Of a stretch of DNA of 64,000 nucleotides, positions 9,677 through 18,636 are shown piece by piece. Numbering within the stretch: the first letter of the stretch is position 1; each line of letters starts with the position of its first letter. This DNA comes from Microbacterium suwonense. Its GTDB lineage: Bacteria > Actinomycetota > Actinomycetes > Actinomycetales > Microbacteriaceae. A model generated the notes under the pieces. It saw only the letters and a list, made by a program, of their open reading frames with translations. It was not told the DNA's origin and searched no databases. A program made the translations under genes and the position numbers. The stretch is taken from positions 1,550,001 to 1,614,000 of the forward strand of contig NZ_AP027728.1 in NCBI RefSeq assembly GCF_030296555.1, written 5' to 3'.

Positions 9677-9683
9677 CCCCGAC

Positions 9684-9753
9684 AGCCCGTCTATTTGTGC
9701 GTAACGCGCGCTTTCGAGGCGTTTTCCATGCATTCGACACAAATAGACGGGCT
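9684..9753. repeat. Palindromic intergenic element, family A, copy 1
   Basis: Perfect 16-bp arms, AGCCCGTCTATTTGTG and its complement, enclose a 38-bp centre. It lies between hpaD and hpaH, which read in the same direction, so it sits inside an operon rather than at its end. The terminal word recurs at 31972, 38069 and 53830. Confidence 0.85.
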
Positions 9754-9771
9754 TGGAACGAGGACTGACGG

Positions 9772-10557
9772 ATGCTTACATCTGAGACCATCGCGGCGCT
9801 CGCCGCCGAGCTCGCCGAGGCCGAGCGCACCCGCAGCGTGATCCCGCGCATCACCGCGCGGTATCCGGATGCCACCGTCGAGGACTCGTACGCGATACAG
9901 GGCGTGTGGCGCGACTCGCAGCTCGCCGCCGGCCGCACGCTGGTCGGCCGCAAGATCGGCCTGACCTCGAAGGCCATGCAGCAGGCGACCGGGATCACCG
10001 AGCCCGACTACGGCGTCATGTTCGACGACACCGTGCACCACTCGGGCGCCGAGATCCCGTACGACCACTTCTCGAACGTGCGTATCGAGGTCGAGCTGGC
10101 GTTCGTGCTCGCCCGGCCTCTGGAAGGTCCGGACTGCACCCTCGACGATGCGCTCGCGGCGATCGACTACGCGGTGCCGGCACTGGAGGTGCTCAACTCG
10201 CACATCGAGCTGGAGGGGCGCACCATCGTCGACACGATCAGCGACAACGCCGCCTACGGAGCGATGGTGCTCGGAGATGTGCGCAGACGCCCCGACGAGA
10301 TCGATCTGCGCTGGGTGCCCGGCGTGCTCAGCCGCAACGGCCAGATCGAGGAGACCGGGGTGGCGGCCGGCGTGCTCGGTCACCCCGCCACCGGCGTGGC
10401 CTGGCTGGCGAACAAGTTCCACCAGCATGGTGCGCGTCTGGAGGCGGGCGAGATCATCCTGGCAGGATCATTCACACGGCCCATGTGGGTCGAGCGCGGC
10501 GATACCGTGCTGTGCGACTACCGCGAGATGGGAACCATCGAATGCCGCTTCGTCTAG
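9772..10557 (+). CDS. hpaH: 2-oxohept-3-ene-1,7-dioate hydratase (HpaH)
   Basis: 261 residues of the 2-keto-4-pentenoate hydratase family, related in fold to FAH. Visible motifs are GRKIGLTSKAMQ, DYGVMF, a metal-ligand region RIEVELAFVLARPL, and the C-terminal GEIILAGSFTRPMWVERGDT. It adds water to 2-oxohepta-3-ene-1,7-dioate, giving the substrate of the aldolase encoded next. GAGGA precedes the ATG. The 3-prime end overlaps the aldolase gene by 16 bases. Confidence 0.92.
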   Translation: MLTSETIAALAAELAEAERTRSVIPRITARYPDATVEDSYAIQGVWRDSQLAAGRTLVGRKIGLTSKAMQQATGITEPDYGVMFDDTVHHSGAEIPYDHFSNVRIEVELAFVLARPLEGPDCTLDDALAAIDYAVPALEVLNSHIELEGRTIVDTISDNAAYGAMVLGDVRRRPDEIDLRWVPGVLSRNGQIEETGVAAGVLGHPATGVAWLANKFHQHGARLEAGEIILAGSFTRPMWVERGDTVLCDYREMGTIECRFV

Positions 10558-11345
10558 CCAAGCCATTCCGTGCGCGCCTCGCTGAGAGCGATCGTCCGCT
10601 GATCGGGATGTGGGTCTGCTCCGGCAGCCCCACGATCTGCGAGATCGCCGCCGGTTCGGGCGTGGACTGGCTGCTGATCGACATGGAGCATTCCGCGAAC
10701 TCACTGGAGAGCGTGCTCTCCCAGCTGCAGGTCGCGGCCGCATACCCGGTCACTCCGGTCGTCCGCGTGCCGTGGAACGATGCCGTCGCGATCAAGCAGG
10801 TGCTCGATCTGGGCGCGCAGAACATCATCGTGCCGATGGTCTCGTCGGCCGATGAGGCTCGCGCCGCGGTCGCCGCCACTCGCTACCCGCCGCAGGGCGT
10901 GCGTGGGGTCGGCAGCGCGCTGTCCCGCAGCGCACGCTGGAATCGGATCGACGGCTACCTGGAGAACGCCACTTCGCTCGTGTCGCTCACGGTGCAGATC
11001 GAGACCATCGCGGGCGTCGCCGCCGCCGCCGAGATCGCTGCGGTCGACGGGGTGGATGCCGTGTTCGTGGGCCCCTCCGATCTGTCGGCGTCGATGGGCC
11101 TGCTCGGGCAGCAGACCCATCCGGACGTGGTCGCGGCCGTGCACAGCGTGTTCGACGCCGCGCACGCTGCCGGATCGCACGTCGGTGTGAACGCTTTCGC
11201 TCCCGACGCCGCGGACGCTTACGTCGAGGTGGGTGCCGATTTCGTGGCGGTCGGCGCCGACGTGGCGATGCTGGCGCGAGCATCCGAGGCGCTGGCATCG
11301 CGGTTCATCCCGTCGGCCTCCGACGAGCAGCGCGCCAGCTACTGA
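10542..11345 (+). CDS. hpaI: 4-hydroxy-2-oxoheptane-1,7-dioate aldolase (HpaI, class II)
   Basis: 267 residues of the HpcH/HpaI family. The pattern GMWVCSGSPTICEIAAGSGVDWLLIDMEHS, the ligand region VQIETIAGV and VFVGPSDLSASMG match pyruvate-dependent class II aldolases with a divalent metal held by Glu and Asp. It splits 4-hydroxy-2-oxoheptanedioate into pyruvate and succinic semialdehyde. It is the last gene of the operon. No succinate semialdehyde dehydrogenase is nearby, so that step must be encoded elsewhere. Confidence 0.93.
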   Translation: MPLRLAKPFRARLAESDRPLIGMWVCSGSPTICEIAAGSGVDWLLIDMEHSANSLESVLSQLQVAAAYPVTPVVRVPWNDAVAIKQVLDLGAQNIIVPMVSSADEARAAVAATRYPPQGVRGVGSALSRSARWNRIDGYLENATSLVSLTVQIETIAGVAAAAEIAAVDGVDAVFVGPSDLSASMGLLGQQTHPDVVAAVHSVFDAAHAAGSHVGVNAFAPDAADAYVEVGADFVAVGADVAMLARASEALASRFIPSASDEQRASY

Positions 11346-11356
11346 CGCGCTCCCCG

Positions 11357-11412
11357 TTTCGAATCGCAGATCGCGATATCCGATGGCGATTTCGAGGGAT
11401 GTGCGCGATTCG
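11357..11412. repeat. Palindromic intergenic element, family C, copy 2
   Basis: Arms TTCGAATCGC and GCGATTCGA with the internal word GCGATATCCG, as in copy 1 at 1276-1334. It begins 11 bases after the hpaI stop, so the two copies sit at the two outer ends of the aromatic cluster. Confidence 0.6.
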
Positions 11413-11493
11413 AGATGTGCCCCGCACCGCAAACCATCCGAGTTCATAGCCGGCACCGGGGAACCGCACAGCGTCCCGGGCCAGACTGGATCC

Positions 11494-12212
11494 ATGACTT
11501 TCGAGACGCTGCGGGCCCTCGCCGGCCGAGCCGCCCTGTTCACCGCACTCCGCCAGGACCAGCTGCGATCTGCGACCGACGCGCTCGGCGACCATCGCTG
11601 GGATGCGGATCTGGCAGCGGGCACCTTCACCTTCGCGTCTACCGCAGACCCGCAGCGCACCCTCACCGCCACACCGCATCTGCTCGCCTCGATCGCTCCC
11701 GGCCCTCGCTCGCTGATGTGGTCGTGGGCGCTGCCGCAGGGGATCGCACCGGCGTCACCGAGCGCCTGCGCGCCTATGGCGAGGAGCACGGCATCGCGGA
11801 GCTGACGCAGGGCGAGGTCGCTTTCCCCGATGACACCGGCGACGACATCCACGCCTGGATCGCAGATCTCGCGCACGTGATCGGCGGCGCCGCCACCGAG
11901 ATCACCGGCCTCTCGCCGTACTACTCCGCTCCGACGGACGGGGCCCGAGCCGTGCTGCTGCTGGATGCGCCGATGGACCCGCTGACGGTCGCCTCGGCGG
12001 TCACGGCGCTCCCGGGCATCCTCTCCGAGCTGACGCTCAGCGACGCGCGCGCATCGGTATGGGACCTCGGCCGGCTGGCCGGCTGGCACCTGGAGTGGGC
12101 CGACGGAGACTTCGCGACGGCGGTCGTGACGGATGCCAGTGGCTCGGCGACCTTCCGCTTCGACGAGTACGCGCGCATCACCGGCATCGAAAGCACGCTC
12201 ACCGGAGCCTGA
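11494..12212 (+). CDS. DUF6882-like protein of unknown function (one frameshift)
   Basis: About 239 residues once one base is restored in the GGGG run at 11739-11742, where LPQG joins DRTGVTERLRAYGEEHG. The N-terminal half has a Trp-rich stretch SLMWSWALPQG typical of DUF6882 proteins. The C-terminal half is mixed alpha/beta with no catalytic motif I recognise. No signal peptide or membrane segment is visible, so it is probably cytoplasmic. It stands alone between family C and family B palindromes and shares no operon with its neighbours. Confidence 0.6.
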
Positions 12213-12217
12213 TCCTC

Positions 12218-12286
12218 GCCCCTGCTGGGCTGCGCCGCCCTGCTCAGTTACGTGAATGAGCAGGGGCGGCGCAGCTGAACAGGGAC
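12218..12286. repeat. Palindromic intergenic element, family B, copy 1
   Basis: A nested hairpin. The inner arms TGCTCA and TGAGCA surround the core GTTACGTGAA; the outer arms pair CTGCGCCGCCC with GGGGCGGCGCAG. The left arm has one C fewer than the right arm predicts, like the frameshift sites in this window. It follows a plus-strand gene end directly and may be its terminator. Confidence 0.75.
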
Positions 12287-12340
12287 GGCGGGAAAAGAGA
12301 CCGGCGGACGGGGCACACAGACGAGAGGCACACGATTCCG

Positions 12341-12364
12341 TGAAAGCGGTTTCTCAGCTAGTCT
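12341..12364 (+). promoter_or_regulatory. LacI operator and leaderless -10 box upstream of the M24/GH43 operon
   Basis: TGAAAGCGGTTTCTC (12341-12355) contains the palindrome GAAAGCGGTTTC. The same 15-mer, on the other strand, lies upstream of the binding-protein gene at 17424-17438. TAGTCT at 12359-12364 ends 6 bases before the ATG at 12371, the usual spacing of a leaderless promoter. The operator would overlap bound polymerase, so repression is expected. Confidence 0.7.
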
Positions 12365-12370
12365 GAATGC

Positions 12371-13418
12371 ATGCCCGTCATCACCGCCGATCGACCTCAC
12401 AAGCACGAGCGTCTCGTCCGGATCCTCGATGAGCTCGACGCGGAGAGCATCCTGCTCACCCGCCCAGAGAACCTCGCCTGGTACTTCGACGGCGCCCGCA
12501 CCCAGGTGCCGATCGGCGGCGCTCCCGTCTGCTCTGCACTCGTGCACCGCGACGGATCCGCCGTCGTCACCGCCCCTGAGAACGAGGCCGACCGGCTCGC
12601 CGCCGAAGAGGTCGCCGGCGCCGAGTTCCGTCGTGTGCCCTGGTACGAGTCGTTCGCCGAGGCGCCCCGCGGCGTGCCGACGGACGCGGATGCCGTGAGC
12701 GCGCTGCGCGCCGCCCGCGCCCCCTGCTGCCGGTCGAGCGCGAGAGGTACGCCGAACTCGGACGCGACGCCGCCATCGCCGTGACGGAAGTCCTGCGGGA
12801 GGCCCGGCCGACGATGACCGAGTTCGGCCTGGCCGCCGATCTCGCCCAGGCGGTGCACGGCATCGGCGCCACGCCCTCTGTCGTGCTCGTCGCCGGCGCC
12901 GAACGCGGCGGGGTGCAGCATCCGATCCCCACATCCGCTCCCCTGGGCCGCCGTGCGCTGGCTGTGGTCACGGCGGTACGGCACGGCCTGCACGTCAGCT
13001 TCAGCCGCTGGGTGCGCTTCGCCGGCACAGAGCCGTCAGCGGTCGAGACGCTGCGCGAGGTCGAGGCCGAGGTCTTCGCCGCCACCCGCCCTGGCCGTGC
13101 GCTCAGCGCCGTCGTCGCCAACATCGCCACAGCCTACGAACGACACGGTCTGGGCTCCCTGAGCATCCTGCCTGGCTCGCGCACCACCAGGGCGGCCCGA
13201 CCGGCTATCTGGGTCGCGACCCCAAGGCGAACCCGCACAGCGCCGATCTCGTCGCCGCCGGCGGCGCGTTCGCGTGGAATCCGTGGGTGCCACACGCGAA
13301 GCTCGAGGACACCGTCATCGTCGACGAGGCCGGCCCACTGATCCTGACGACCGATCCCGCCTGGCCGACCACGACGGTGCGCGGCATCCCACGACCGCTG
13401 ACGCTCGATCTCACCTGA
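12371..13418 (+). CDS. M24 peptidase-like protein, probably lacking the metal site (two frameshifts)
   Basis: About 349 residues after restoring one C near 12719-12723 and one near 13157-13159. The corrected joins read RAARAPLLPVERERYAEL and GLGSPEHPAWLAHHQGGPTG. The fold looks like M24 (aminopeptidase P/creatinase): an N-terminal domain with LLTRPENLAWYFDGAR, then the pita-bread region. However, the two Asp ligands expected after the GD..L.D motif are not visible, and the first Glu ligand region reads AFAWNPWVP. So it may not be a metallopeptidase. A LacI operator and leaderless -10 lie upstream. GH43 starts 22 bases downstream, so both share sugar control. Confidence 0.7.
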
Positions 13419-13440
13419 CCCGACTCCACTGGAGGCTCTC

Positions 13441-14336
13441 ATGCATCTCGACGACATCCACATCCGCGACCCCTTCGTGCTCGACTCGCCGGAGTCGGAG
13501 CACCGTTACTGGCTGTTCGGCAGCACGGACGACAACATCTGGTCGGGTCCCGCCACCGGCTTCGACACCTACTGGAGCGACGACCTCGAGAACTGGACCG
13601 GACCCATCGCCGCGTTCCGGCCCTCCGACGACTTCTGGTCGCACACCCAGTACTGGGCGCCGGAGGTGCACATCCACAACGGCGCGTTCCACATGTTCGC
13701 CACCTTCACCGCCGAGGGGCGACGGCGCGGCACGCAGGTGCTGCGCGCCGACCGCCCGGAGGGCCCCTACCTGCCGTGGTCGGATGGCCCGGTCACCCCG
13801 CACGACTGGGAGTGTCTGGACGGCACGCTGCACGTCGAGGACGGCACGCCCTACCTCGTCTTCTGCCACGAATGGAAGGACGTCGGCGACGGCGAGATCC
13901 ACGTGCTCGAGCTGTCGCCCGACCTGCGCCGCGCCGTCGGCCAGCCCCGGATGCTCTTCCGCGCGTCGTCGGCGCCGTGGACGCTCAGCATCCCCCGCCC
14001 CGAGTTCCCGGAGGTGTTCGTCACCGACGGGCCGTCGATGCATCGCGCGGCCGACGGCCGGCTGTTCATGCTCTGGTCGAGCTGGGGCGACGGCGGTTAC
14101 GCGGTGGGGGTGGCGACCTCGGCGACCGGCTCGGTGCAGGGACCGTGGACGCAGTCCGAGCAGCCGCTGTGGCCCACCGACGGCGGACACGGGATGATCT
14201 TCGCGGATGCCGAGGGGCAGCTGTTCCTCACCCTGCATACGCCCAATCGCACGCCCGACGAGCGGGCCGCGTTCTTCCCGCTGGTCGAGACTGCGGAAGG
14301 GCTGCGGCTGCGAGAGAACCCTCAGAAGACCGGTGA
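13441..14336 (+). CDS. Glycoside hydrolase family 43 (arabinofuranosidase/xylosidase type), 3-prime frameshift
   Basis: About 298 residues of five-bladed propeller type. The start HIRDPFVL carries the usual base Asp. WAPEVHIHNGAFHMF and the later DGTLHVEDGTPYLVFCHEW fit the pKa-modulating Asp and acid Glu regions of GH43. No signal peptide, so it acts inside the cell on imported oligosaccharides. As written the frame runs on to 14634 against the opposite gene. Restoring one C in the run at 14319-14321 gives a stop at 14336 and a normal length, so I use that end. GGAGG precedes the ATG. Operon with the M24-like gene under the LacI operator. Confidence 0.8.
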
Positions 14337-15977
14337 GACGAACGGGCGCGCTTCGCGCACGCCGATCGCGCCGCCGGAGAGGGTGATGCGCTCGTTCGGC
14401 GCGACCCGCAGCGGCACGACAGCGGATGCTCCCGCCCGCGCACCCGCGATCATGAGCTCCCCCTCGACGGGCTGCGCCGCGAGGCCGATCACCGCGATCA
14501 CGCCGCCGGCGGCATCCGTCTGCACGCGCCAGCCGCGGGGGAACGAGAAGGCGAGCTCTCCGTCGCGATGCACCTCGACGAGCTCGTCGTCGGCGACGAG
14601 TTCCCAGTCCGCTCCGCCGATCGTGCGGGCGTAGGCGATCGCCTCGGCAGCGGCGCCGTGCTCGAGGCGCGTGGGCGTCAGACCCGAGAACCAGACGGTG
14701 CCGTCGTGGTGGGGAAGGATGCCGGAGTGCCGCTCGAGAGCGTCGAGGAACCAGAGGATCGACGGCGAGTACACCTCGGTGAACCCCGCCGCCCCCGACC
14801 ACGGGTCCAGGCACTGCGGGAAGGCGTCGGCGACGGCGAGCGCGGCCAGCGTCGGCTGCGCCGTCAGCGCGAGCTCGGCGACGTGACCGTGCTGCTCGAA
14901 GGCGTCGGGGGCGCGCAGCTGGGCGAGGAAGTTCACCGGGCCCGCCCAGGAGTTGCGGGAGGCGTCGTGGTCGAAGCGCGGGTCGTCCATGGCGATCGTG
15001 GTGAAGCCGTAATGGGCGAGGAACTTCCCGGTGTGCATGAGGTACCGGCGCAGGCTTGCGGCGAAGAAGTCCGCGTCGCCGACCTCGCAGGCCAGCACGC
15101 GCAGCAGCACATCCGAGGCGATGCGCACCGGACGACCCGATCGGTCGCGGTCGTAGAAAAGTGCGTCCTCGTCGTGGAAGCACTGCGTGTACAGCGCGTC
15201 GAGGGATCGCTGCGCGGCATCGCGCCAGGGCCGCGGATCCTCGCCGAGCGCCTCGGCGATGACGGCGAGATACGAGCGCTGACAGGCGACGTTCGCGGTG
15301 AGATCGGGGGCGATGTAGGGCATCGTGGCCGAGCCGGGGTCGATCTGCCGCGCATCGGCCCGGAACGCGCGATCGGGGGCGAACCAGAACCGCGGCGACA
15401 GGTCGTGACCGGTGTCGAAGGTGCAGAACGCCTCGACCCCGCCGCTGCCGCGGGTGTCGCGATACCGTGCGAGCCAGGCGTCGTAGCGCACCATGGCGTC
15501 GTACATCCGCCGCAGCAGTGCGTCATCGCCGGTGCGCTGGTGGTGCCGCCACACGACGCGCGCGAGCGGTGTCACGATCTGGATCTGGCTGAATCCCGGC
15601 CCGTCCGGAGTGACCTTGTACGGCAGCATGCCGTCTTCGCGCTGCAGCTGGGCGAACTGCCGGAGCGTGTCTGCGGCGATGTCGGGCGCGAAGCGGGCGA
15701 GCACGTCGGTGTTGATGGTGCCGGTGCTCTCCAGCCAGCATCCGTCGTAGACGCCGCCCTCGTTGAGCACCGCGGCGTCGGCGATGGGCCGGATGCACTG
15801 CGCCAGCTCGGTGAGGGCCCGGTGCCAGCGGGTCTCCAGCGGTCCGCCGACGGCGGCGAAGGCGATCCCGGATGCCGTGATCTGCTCTCCGAACGGCGTC
15901 CCGGCAATGCCGGCACGAGCCGCTGTTGGGCCCTGTCCCGCTCTCCGGCGTGCCTCAGCGCGAGCAGTCTCGGTCAT
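14322..15977 (-). CDS. Intracellular (alpha/alpha)6-barrel glycosidase, MGH1-type domain
   Basis: 551 residues without a signal peptide. The body is a helical-hairpin toroid. Recognisable stretches are DGCWLESTGTINTDVL, FCTFDTGHDLSPRFWF and the conserved NSWAGPVNFLAQLR, with a beta-rich C-terminal tail. This resembles GH63/MGH1-like enzymes and other intracellular oligosaccharide hydrolases. GGAG lies before the chosen ATG. It follows the sugar-binding lipoprotein gene on the same strand, so it probably processes the imported sugar. The bond cleaved is unknown; a role on uronate-containing xylan fragments is inferred from the neighbouring pathway. Its 3-prime end overlaps GH43 by 15 bases. 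Confidence 0.7.
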   Translation of the reverse strand: MTETARAEARRRAGQGPTAARAGIAGTPFGEQITASGIAFAAVGGPLETRWHRALTELAQCIRPIADAAVLNEGGVYDGCWLESTGTINTDVLARFAPDIAADTLRQFAQLQREDGMLPYKVTPDGPGFSQIQIVTPLARVVWRHHQRTGDDALLRRMYDAMVRYDAWLARYRDTRGSGGVEAFCTFDTGHDLSPRFWFAPDRAFRADARQIDPGSATMPYIAPDLTANVACQRSYLAVIAEALGEDPRPWRDAAQRSLDALYTQCFHDEDALFYDRDRSGRPVRIASDVLLRVLACEVGDADFFAASLRRYLMHTGKFLAHYGFTTIAMDDPRFDHDASRNSWAGPVNFLAQLRAPDAFEQHGHVAELALTAQPTLAALAVADAFPQCLDPWSGAAGFTEVYSPSILWFLDALERHSGILPHHDGTVWFSGLTPTRLEHGAAAEAIAYARTIGGADWELVADDELVEVHRDGELAFSFPRGWRVQTDAAGGVIAVIGLAAQPVEGELMIAGARAGASAVVPLRVAPNERITLSGGAIGVREARPFVSPVF

Positions 15978-16018
15978 GGTTCTCCTTGCGGCAGGGCAAA
16001 GACTCGACGGATGCGGAC

Positions 16019-16050
16019 GATGGTGGTGCGGACTGATCCGCACCACCATC
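16019..16050 (-). terminator. Intercistronic stem-loop after the sugar-binding protein gene
   Basis: GATGGTGGTGCGGA pairs perfectly with TCCGCACCACCATC around a 4-base loop. It lies just after the lipoprotein stop and before the glycosidase gene. Without a T tract it may set the ratio of the two products, by partial termination or RNA protection, rather than end transcription. Confidence 0.55.
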
Positions 16051-16070
16051 GGCTCACGCCAGGATAGGCG

Positions 16071-17378
16071 TCACTTCAGTGCGGCGCCCAGCTCGTCGAC
16101 CAAGCGCTGGCCGGCCTCGGCGGGTGTCGCCTTGCCGAACAGCACATCGGACTCCATACGCTGGGACAGCTCGTTGAGGATCGCACCACCGGCGGGCTGC
16201 GGCGGAGCGACGACACCGCTGTCGAGCACCACGTTCACGTAGTCGGCCGCGATCTGGCTCGCGCCCTCCAGCTTCGGGGCGACGACGGCGAGCGTGTCGG
16301 GGTTGAACGGCACGCCACGCGTGTCGAGGATCAGCTCGGCGGCGGCAGGCTCGTTGAGGAACCAGTCCACCAGCAGCGCAGCGGCGGCCGGATGCTTGGT
16401 CGCGGCGTTGATCGACCAGAACGCCGACGGCAGCAGTGCCACTCCGGAGCTGTCGGTCGACGTCGGTGGCAGCAGCATCTTCACATCGCCCGCACCGGCG
16501 TACACGCTCATCAGGTTGCTGTAGCCGAAGGTGACGCCGGCCTGCCCCAGCGTGAACGGCTGCTGGTCGGGCGGGAGCTGCCAGTTCGAGGTCACCACCG
16601 ACGGATCGGGAAGGCCTCCGCCGTCCTGCAGCGCGGTCTCGATCTCGTACCAGCCGGCGATGTCGTCGGCGTCCACGTCGAGCTGACCGTCCCAGTCGTA
16701 CATCCCCAGCTCGCTGACCTGCCCGGCGTAGGTTCCCAGGATGTCCTGGACCCGCAGATCGATTCCATAGACGGGCTGCCCATTGTCGTTGGTCAGACCG
16801 GCGCTGCCGATCTTGTTCGCCGCGGTGATCAGGTCGTCCCAGTTCCAGTCGTCACCGGGCAACTCCACACCCGCGTCGGCGAAGATGTCGGCGTTGATGA
16901 ACGCCGCGGTGGCGTTGCCGCCGGTGGGCAGGCCGTACAACTTGCCGTCGACGGTGGCGTTGGTCAGCGAGAAGTCCGGGTACTTCGACACGTCGAGCTG
17001 GTCGGAGACAGTGCCCAGATCCAGCAGCGCACCGAGCCCGCCGTACTCCAGTGGCTTCGCGCCGCCGAGAGCGAAGACGTCCGGGGCGGTGTCGCCGCCG
17101 CCGGCGAAGTCGGTGGCCAGGCGGTTGAACAGATCATCGGGCGAACCCACCGGGGTCTCCACGACGGTGATGTTCGGATGCTCGTCTTCGAACAGGTCGA
17201 TGACGTCGGCGAACAGTGCGGCTCGCGCGTCGTCACCCCACCAGGAGATTTCGAGCTGGATGGGCTCATCCGGGTCGACCTCGCCTGCCGGCTCGGCATT
17301 GCCGGAGCAGCTGGTGAGTACGAGGAGTGCGGCGACTGCAGCGCCTGCAGCCGCGTACGAACGGGTTATACGCCTCAT
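16071..17378 (-). CDS. ABC sugar importer, extracellular solute-binding lipoprotein
   Basis: 435 residues. A lipoprotein signal (MRRITRSYAAAGAAVAALLVLTSC) ends at lipobox LTSC, so the protein should be anchored to the outer face of the membrane. The rest is the family-1 sugar-binding fold with ISWWGDDARAALFADVIDLFEDEHP near the start. Its partners are the permeases at 18748 and 19722, beyond the divergent regulator. It has a near-consensus promoter with a LacI operator at the start site. The substrate is unknown; xylan or pectin-derived oligosaccharide is inferred. Confidence 0.88.
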   Translation of the reverse strand: MRRITRSYAAAGAAVAALLVLTSCSGNAEPAGEVDPDEPIQLEISWWGDDARAALFADVIDLFEDEHPNITVVETPVGSPDDLFNRLATDFAGGGDTAPDVFALGGAKPLEYGGLGALLDLGTVSDQLDVSKYPDFSLTNATVDGKLYGLPTGGNATAAFINADIFADAGVELPGDDWNWDDLITAANKIGSAGLTNDNGQPVYGIDLRVQDILGTYAGQVSELGMYDWDGQLDVDADDIAGWYEIETALQDGGGLPDPSVVTSNWQLPPDQQPFTLGQAGVTFGYSNLMSVYAGAGDVKMLLPPTSTDSSGVALLPSAFWSINAATKHPAAAALLVDWFLNEPAAAELILDTRGVPFNPDTLAVVAPKLEGASQIAADYVNVVLDSGVVAPPQPAGGAILNELSQRMESDVLFGKATPAEAGQRLVDELGAALK

Positions 17379-17423
17379 TGCGCCTCTTTCGGGTCGGGGC
17401 CGCCTGGCGGCCTGCTGCGTGCG

Positions 17424-17472
17424 GAGAAACCGCTTTCACGCTGAAGTTAGCAAACCGTCAGACCTCTGTCAA
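17424..17472 (-). promoter_or_regulatory. Sigma-70 promoter with LacI operator for the binding-protein gene
   Basis: On the minus strand TTGACA (17472-17467) and TAACTT (17449-17444) are separated by 17 bp. The operator (TGAAAGCGGTTTCTC on this strand) at 17438-17424 starts 5 bases after the -10 box, across the expected start of transcription. This is a classical repression layout. Confidence 0.8.
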
Positions 17473-17551
17473 CGGATTAGACGGGGCTGACAACAAAATT
17501 GAGACGAAGCGAGCGCGTCCGCTGCGGTGGTGACGATGAGCGCCGAAGCGG

Positions 17552-18579
17552 TCAGGACGCCCCGGCCTCAGCGGCGGCGACACGCACCGGTCCGGACGAG
17601 GCACGCACCTCCAGGCGCGGCTGGAACACCACGTCGTGGCCGGGCTGCTCGCCGCTCATCAGGGCGCGCATCCGCCGCCAGGCGAGCACGCCCAGCTCGG
17701 AGTGCGAGACGGATGCCGTGGTCAACGCCGGCGCCACATATTGCGCCAGCGGGATATCGTCGAAGCCGGTCACCGAGATGTCCTCCGGCACGCTGACGCC
17801 GAGTTCGCGCAGCCCCCGACGAGGCCGACGGCGACCAGATCGTTGAAGGCGAGGGCGGCGCTGACGCCGCTGTCGAACACGGCGGCGGCAGCGCGCCGCC
17901 CGTCCTCGGAGCCCGCACCGGCGGCGATGCGCACGACTCGGGAGTCCGGATGCTCACGCAGGAAGTCCTCGAGGCCCTGCTCCCGGCGCGCGTTGGACAT
18001 GCTGCGCTCGGGGCCGTACACGTAGGCGAGCGAACGGTGCCCGAGCGCGTGCAGGTGCGCGGCGAGAGCAAAGATCCCGGCGCGGTAGTCGATCGCCAGC
18101 GAGGGCGCCGGAACGGTCGGTGAGGTGCGGTTGATCAGCACCAGGGGCTGCAGCTGGCCCGCGAGCGCGGTGAGCTGCTCGTCGGGCATGCGGGGCGCGC
18201 ACAGCACGATGGCATCCGTGCGCCGACGGATCTCCACCGACAGCGGCCCCTCGTCATCCGGCGACTCCGCGGAGTCGGCGACGAGCACGCGATAGCCGTC
18301 GGCCGCCGCCGTCTTGCTGAGCCCGGCCAGCACCGACTGGAATGCCGGGTTGGCCAGGTCGGGCACGACGAAGGCGACGACCTGCGTGCGCCCGAGGGCG
18401 AGGCTGCGGGCGAGCGGGCTGGGCGCATAGGCCAGCGTGCGTGCCGAGGCCTGCACGCGCTCGGCCACCTCGGGCTCGCCGCTGAAGCGGCCGTTCATCA
18501 CCCGCGACACCGTTGCCGGCGACACCCCGGCATGGCGCGCCACATCGGCGATCGTGACATTGCCCCGCTGTGCCGTCAT
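17552..18579 (-). CDS. LacI-family transcriptional repressor (one frameshift)
   Basis: About 342 residues after one base is restored in the run at 17813-17817. That joins FNDLVAVGLV to RGLRELGVSVPEDISVTGFDDIP. The N-terminal HTH reads TIADVARHAGVSPATVSRVMNGRFSG, followed by the hinge-helix LARSLA and a periplasmic-binding-like effector domain. The start is the ATG with GGAGAGG just upstream. It probably binds the GAAACCGCTTTC operators at 12341, 17424 and 18677, which control the surrounding glycan genes. The inducer is likely an imported sugar or uronate. Truncation by the frameshift is probably not real. Confidence 0.85.
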
Positions 18580-18636
18580 CGTCACCTCTCCTGCCACCGG
18601 AAATCACCGGACTCGTCACACCATACCGGCGCGGGC

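Noticed and set aside
6863..9742. A 959-codon open frame on the minus strand across hpaE and hpaD
   Set aside because: It is the mirror of two clear enzymes in GC-rich DNA; its translation is low-complexity His-Arg-Gly-rich with no domain.
13441..14634. GH43 protein extended to 397 residues
   Set aside because: The last ~100 codons run antisense through the next gene; one missing C explains the lost stop at 14336.
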